Below, piece by piece: positions 5,293 through 8,565 of a stretch of 8,565 nucleotides of DNA. The notes below the pieces were generated by a model. The model had not been told where the DNA came from and made no database searches. It saw nothing but the letters and a program-made list of their open reading frames with translations. This DNA is from Treponema sp. (GTDB lineage Bacteria > Spirochaetota > Spirochaetia > Treponematales > Treponemataceae), in assembly GCA_017613485.1 (NCBI GenBank), contig JAGADS010000070.1, positions 1-8,565 on the forward strand, written 5' to 3'. Both the position numbers and the translations under genes were made by a program. Numbering within the stretch: position 1 is the first letter of the stretch; the number at the start of each line of letters is the position of its first letter.

Positions 5293-7413
5293 ATGAAAAA
5301 GGTGTTTTCTATTTTATGGATGAGTATATTCATCTTTTTGACTGCCATGGCACAGAACATGTCAGGCACATCGCTCTTCACGCAATACTGGATTGCAGAC
5401 AAAAAAGCCAATACGGTTTCTTACGATGATGTGTATATTGCATACTTTCTTGACGCCGAAAGCAAGAATTCTAATTTCATATTATGCACTATTGATGAAG
5501 ATAGAGCTCTTTCACAACTTGTCAGTCAGGACATAGGTCAACTTAGATTTACTGACACAAAGGACAAGGATTCCTACAACAAAATCTATCAGGGATTATT
5601 AAATAAAGCAAAGACTTTTGGACCAAATGAAAAAGAGGGACTTACATCAACATCGCTGCATGGCCTTACAAGATCACATTTCTTCATCTCCGAAAAACTT
5701 TACAGCAAAAACAAGGATTTTTTTGAATCCAATAATTGTCAGCAAATATTTCAGCGACTGGAATCATATTCATATTTGAAGAATATGAAGATCAGAATAT
5801 TCACGTCACAGAAGATGGAACAGCCGCCGGCCGACAATAAGACTTACAAATGGATCAAGGACAAATTCAATGTTGATTTTTCCTTTGACATCCTTGTTGG
5901 CAACAAGCAACAGAAAATTGGAATAATGCTTGCAGCCTGGGATTTACCGGATGTTATGGAAGTTGACTCGGACACTTTGATGTTCAAGCAGTTCTACGGA
6001 TATCGGGATCTTAAGCCGCTTATAGAACAATACGGTCCAAACCTCAAGAAGCATTATTCTTCAATCTGGAATCAGATGATTGATGCTGACTCAGAAAAAG
6101 ACTCAAAAGGAAACATTACCAAGGAGCATATTTATTCGCTTCCGAGTTACGGTGCATATGACGGAATTCCAAGCGACACCTACTACAACACACATGCATT
6201 CTGGATTCAAAAAGCCGTGCTCAAGGAATTCGGATATCCAAGCATAAAGACAATTGACCAGTATTTCGACCTTCTTGAAAAATACTGTCAAAAGCATCCG
6301 ACAATCGACGGAATGCCAACAATTCCTTTCAGCATCAACACAGCAGACTGGGAGGCATTCAACCTATGGGATCCGCCACAGTTTCTCGCAGGTTACCCAT
6401 GGGATGGAAGCGGTCATGTCGACAAGAAAGGCAGCAAATACGTTTTCACAGACGGTTATACGGATGCAAACGCAAAGAAGTGGTACAAGCTTGCAAACGG
6501 ATACTACCAGAAAGGCCTGATTGATCCGGCATCCTTTACTGATAACCGTGACCAGTATTACGCAAAGATTGCACAGGGACGCGTACTGGGCATGTTCATT
6601 CAGGGATGGGAATTCTCGGAGGCAGAATCTGTCCTGCTGGCAAACGGAAAAGAAGAAAGGACCTATGTTCCTCTTGCACTCACATTCAACAAATCAACCA
6701 AACCGCACTACCGCTACCGCTCACTTCCGGAAATTCAGAAGGGCTATGGCATTACCACAAAGTGTCCTGAAAACAAGGCAATCGAAATCATCAAGTTCAT
6801 GGACAAGATGCTTGAGGAAGAAAATCAAAAGGTTCTCTACTGGGGATTCGAGGGAGAGGACTACCTGATTGATGAGGACGGTTCAGTAACAGGAACAAAG
6901 GGCGCCGCATATAGGACTGATAAACAGCGTGAGCAGCAAAAGGATCCTTATTGGCAGAACAAAAACCGTGCAATGCTTTGGGCGTATGAGGCTCCAAAAC
7001 TGGAAGGAAAAATGCCTTCAGGATACACACGTTTGATGGATGATCTACCATGGGAATATAAGCTGACACAAAATCAAATTGATATAGACGTGCTGAACGC
7101 ATACGGTGTAAGTTCCTATGCAGAGCTTGTCGATTCCAATACACCGGAAAATCCATTCTGGTTCCCTATGTGGATGAACGAGCCAAACATGGAAGCAGAC
7201 GGTGCGGAGTTAGATGCTGCAATTGCAAAGATCGGTTTTGAGGAAATCCAGAGAAAATACCTTCCCAAACTGATTATATGTAAGCCTTCAGAGTTTGAGA
7301 AAATATGGAAGGAATACACTGCGCAACTTAAGCCGCTTACAAACATTTACAACAAATACATGCAGGAACAGCTGGATAATCTGGTAAAAAGATTCGGTCC
7401 GTCAAAAAAATAA
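5293..7413 (+). CDS. Extracellular solute-binding protein family 1 (carbohydrate ABC transporter type) with an atypical N-terminal extension
   Basis: Likely binds a sugar or oligosaccharide in the periplasm for an ABC importer. A signal peptide (1-20, ending TAMA before QN) has no lipobox Cys, so the mature protein is predicted soluble rather than a lipoprotein. Residues about 21-165 match nothing I recognise. From about 167 (IRIFTSQKMEQPPADNK) the sequence follows large LplA/YtcQ-like binding proteins: LAAWDLPDVMEVDS (213-226), HIYSLPSYG (279-287), FWIQKAVLKEFGYPSIKTID (303-322), WYKLANGYYQKGLIDPASF (397-415), YAKIAQGRVLGMFIQGWE (423-440), and YGITTKCPENKAIEIIKFMD (485-504) followed by the GFEGEDY segment (518-524). 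At 706 residues it is about 150 longer than such proteins usually are. AAGGAGA with 6-nt spacing supports the ATG. No permease or ATPase genes adjoin it, so it is an orphan here. The extension's DNA is visibly more AT-rich than the rest. Confidence 0.87.
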   Translation: MKKVFSILWMSIFIFLTAMAQNMSGTSLFTQYWIADKKANTVSYDDVYIAYFLDAESKNSNFILCTIDEDRALSQLVSQDIGQLRFTDTKDKDSYNKIYQGLLNKAKTFGPNEKEGLTSTSLHGLTRSHFFISEKLYSKNKDFFESNNCQQIFQRLESYSYLKNMKIRIFTSQKMEQPPADNKTYKWIKDKFNVDFSFDILVGNKQQKIGIMLAAWDLPDVMEVDSDTLMFKQFYGYRDLKPLIEQYGPNLKKHYSSIWNQMIDADSEKDSKGNITKEHIYSLPSYGAYDGIPSDTYYNTHAFWIQKAVLKEFGYPSIKTIDQYFDLLEKYCQKHPTIDGMPTIPFSINTADWEAFNLWDPPQFLAGYPWDGSGHVDKKGSKYVFTDGYTDANAKKWYKLANGYYQKGLIDPASFTDNRDQYYAKIAQGRVLGMFIQGWEFSEAESVLLANGKEERTYVPLALTFNKSTKPHYRYRSLPEIQKGYGITTKCPENKAIEIIKFMDKMLEEENQKVLYWGFEGEDYLIDEDGSVTGTKGAAYRTDKQREQQKDPYWQNKNRAMLWAYEAPKLEGKMPSGYTRLMDDLPWEYKLTQNQIDIDVLNAYGVSSYAELVDSNTPENPFWFPMWMNEPNMEADGAELDAAIAKIGFEEIQRKYLPKLIICKPSEFEKIWKEYTAQLKPLTNIYNKYMQEQLDNLVKRFGPSKK

Positions 7414-7469
7414 TAGCGGGCCGTTCATATTATAATAACAACGAGGACTTAAAAACAAAGGGGGAGCAA

Positions 7470-8240
7470 ATGGTAAACGTAAAGGGACGCTGGGCACTCA
7501 TCACAGGAGCGGCAAGAGGCATAGGTCATCTGGCTGCAGTATTCATGGCAAAACAGGGATGCAATTTAATCCTGCAGGGAAGGACAAAAGAACACTGTGC
7601 AAAAACACTTGAGGAAGTCAAGGCACTTGGAGTTGAAGCCTATGCGGTAGGAGCAGAATTCTCGGATCTTGCACAAGTCGAGGCAATGCTTTCGGAAATT
7701 GACGCAAAGGGAACTCAGGTTGACATAATACTGAACAACGCAGGAATTCAAGTCGCCTACAGAACCGAATATCTGAAGACACCCGCAAGCGATTACGAAG
7801 AAAGCTTTAAAATCAACACCATTGCACCAATGATGATAGTCTATCACTTTTTGCCCAAGATGGAAGAACGTGGTTTTGGACGCATAGTAAACACCACAAG
7901 CGGAATCAGGCTCGAACCTGAGCAGGCAGGATATTCTGCAAGCAAGGCCGCACTGGACAAAGTAACCATGGACCTTGCCTCAAAATACGACGGAACAGAC
8001 ATCTGCATAAACATTACCGACCCAGGCTGGTGCCGCACGGATTTGGGAGGAAACCAGGCCCCCAACGCACCAGAATCAGCAATACCGGGAGTCGTAGTCG
8101 GAGCATTCATCGACAACAAAAAATCAGGCAGAGATTTCGCCGCAGGAGAATTCCACAACATGAGCCTTGAAGAAGCTGTCGCAAAAGCCGAAAACAATTT
8201 CCCGGTCTACACAGGTTCTGTAGCTTTTAGCGGAACTTGA
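7470..8240 (+). CDS. Short-chain dehydrogenase/reductase (classical SDR)
   Basis: NAD(P)-dependent oxidoreductase of the classical SDR family; substrate unknown. The 256-residue length is typical. The Rossmann dinucleotide motif TGAARGIG is at 12-19, with Arg38 after strand 2 (LQGRTKE) hinting at NADP(H) preference. NNAG is at 89-92, and the catalytic tetrad is Asn116 (KINTIAP), Ser144 (NTTSG), Tyr155 and Lys159 (YSASK). DPGWCRTDLGG (184-194) is the conserved post-catalytic loop. ATG at 7470 follows GGGGGAG (7460-7466). It starts 56 bp after the binding-protein gene, which ends with tandem TAA TAG, and could be co-transcribed; an isolated TATAAT at 7431-7436 lacks a -35 box. Context suggests sugar or polyol oxidoreduction, but this is weak inference. 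Its last 14 bp overlap the end of the opposing gene. Confidence 0.93.
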   Translation: MVNVKGRWALITGAARGIGHLAAVFMAKQGCNLILQGRTKEHCAKTLEEVKALGVEAYAVGAEFSDLAQVEAMLSEIDAKGTQVDIILNNAGIQVAYRTEYLKTPASDYEESFKINTIAPMMIVYHFLPKMEERGFGRIVNTTSGIRLEPEQAGYSASKAALDKVTMDLASKYDGTDICINITDPGWCRTDLGGNQAPNAPESAIPGVVVGAFIDNKKSGRDFAAGEFHNMSLEEAVAKAENNFPVYTGSVAFSGT

Positions 8241-8538
8241 CGGCAGTACCGTAGGCTATGACCTCTGCGGCACCCTGCATGATTGCTGAAGATGCATAGC
8301 GGATGTTTACAACAGCATCAGCACCCATTCCCTGGGCTTCCTCTACCATACGCTTTGTTGCCAGAGCCCTTGCCTCGTTCATCATTTCGGTATAGGCAGT
8401 CAATTCTCCACCGACCAGATTCTTCAATCCGGACAGCAAGTCTTTTCCAAAGTTCTTTGACTGAATCGTGCTTCCTTTTACAAGCCCCAATGTCTCAAGT
8501 TCCTTTCCGCTGACATAATCAGTATTTACCAAGATCAT
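8227..8538 (-). CDS. YbjQ/UPF0145 family protein (putative heavy-metal-binding domain, DUF74)
   Basis: Small cytoplasmic protein of a widespread family of unproven function, often annotated as heavy-metal-binding from its pentameric fold. The 103-residue length is typical. Diagnostic parts are GKELETLGLVKGSTIQSKNFGKDLLSGLKNLVGGELTAY (11-49), MMNEARALATKRMVEEAQGMGADAVVNIRY (52-81), and the closing EVIAYGTAVKF (92-102). The start at 8538 is supported by GGAGG at 8551-8547 with 8-nt spacing. Its promoter would lie beyond the window, as only 27 bp remain upstream. It converges on the SDR gene with a 14-bp overlap of the 3' ends and no terminator between them. Confidence 0.93.
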   Translation of the reverse strand: MILVNTDYVSGKELETLGLVKGSTIQSKNFGKDLLSGLKNLVGGELTAYTEMMNEARALATKRMVEEAQGMGADAVVNIRYASSAIMQGAAEVIAYGTAVKFR

Positions 8539-8565
8539 CTTCTTGTCCTCCTTTGATCTCCCTGA

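Noticed and set aside
5785..5787. Internal ATG as the true start of the solute-binding protein
   Set aside because: It has no good ribosome site and would leave the protein without any signal peptide, whereas the ATG at 5293 has a strong site, a promoter and a signal peptide.
7410..7433. ATAATA/TATTAT inverted repeat after the solute-binding protein gene, as a terminator
   Set aside because: The stem is only 6 bp, all A-T, with a 12-nt loop and no U-tract.
7431..7436. TATAAT as a separate promoter for the SDR gene
   Set aside because: No -35-like hexamer lies at a suitable distance and there is no extended -10 TG; such a match is expected by chance in an AT-rich gap.
8215..8236. GTTCTG/CGGAAC hairpin at the SDR-YbjQ junction, as a bidirectional terminator
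   Set aside because: The stem is short, includes a G-U pair and has no U-tract on either strand.

Overview
The window looks like chromosomal DNA from a diderm, host- or gut-associated spirochaete, most plausibly a Treponema. Points in favour are a moderate G+C (roughly 40-45% by eye), strong GGAGG-type ribosome sites, a lipoprotein with a relaxed spirochaete-style lipobox, a VanW protein, an NADase-type discoidin-like domain and a sugar-type solute-binding protein. This assignment is an inference; no rRNA or other decisive marker is present.

Layout. Positions 1-5120 are entirely minus-strand. In transcription order they hold a surface lipoprotein with a discoidin-like domain (5120-3861), a VanW-family protein (3854-2970), a polytopic membrane protein resembling GT-C glycosyltransferases (2989-1316), a hexapeptide-repeat acyltransferase (1302-805) and the 5' part of aspS (753 to beyond base 1). 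The first four are packed with gaps of 6, -20 and 13 bp behind a good sigma70-type promoter (TTGAGT-N17-TATAAT), so they form one operon, best read as an envelope-glycan synthesis or modification cassette. aspS follows after 51 bp. It has no visible Shine-Dalgarno site and a promoter-like -10 box 7 nt before its ATG.

A 172-bp divergent intergenic region (5121-5292) carries back-to-back promoters. To its right, on the plus strand, are a large family 1 solute-binding protein (5293-7413) with an unusual AT-rich N-terminal extension of about 165 residues, then a short-chain dehydrogenase/reductase (7470-8240). A YbjQ/UPF0145 family gene (8538-8227, minus) converges on the SDR, and their 3' ends overlap by 14 bp.

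The most notable structures are: (1) a 54-bp palindromic, REP-like repeat, partly tandem-duplicated as 24-bp units, inserted in frame in a cytoplasmic loop of the GT-C-like protein; (2) the chimeric look of the solute-binding protein; (3) the four-gene lipoprotein-VanW-GT-C-acyltransferase cassette, whose combined function I cannot name; (4) the possible leaderless start of aspS. I found no RNA genes, CRISPR arrays, transposases or convincing rho-independent terminators. No gene-free stretch exceeds 172 bp.
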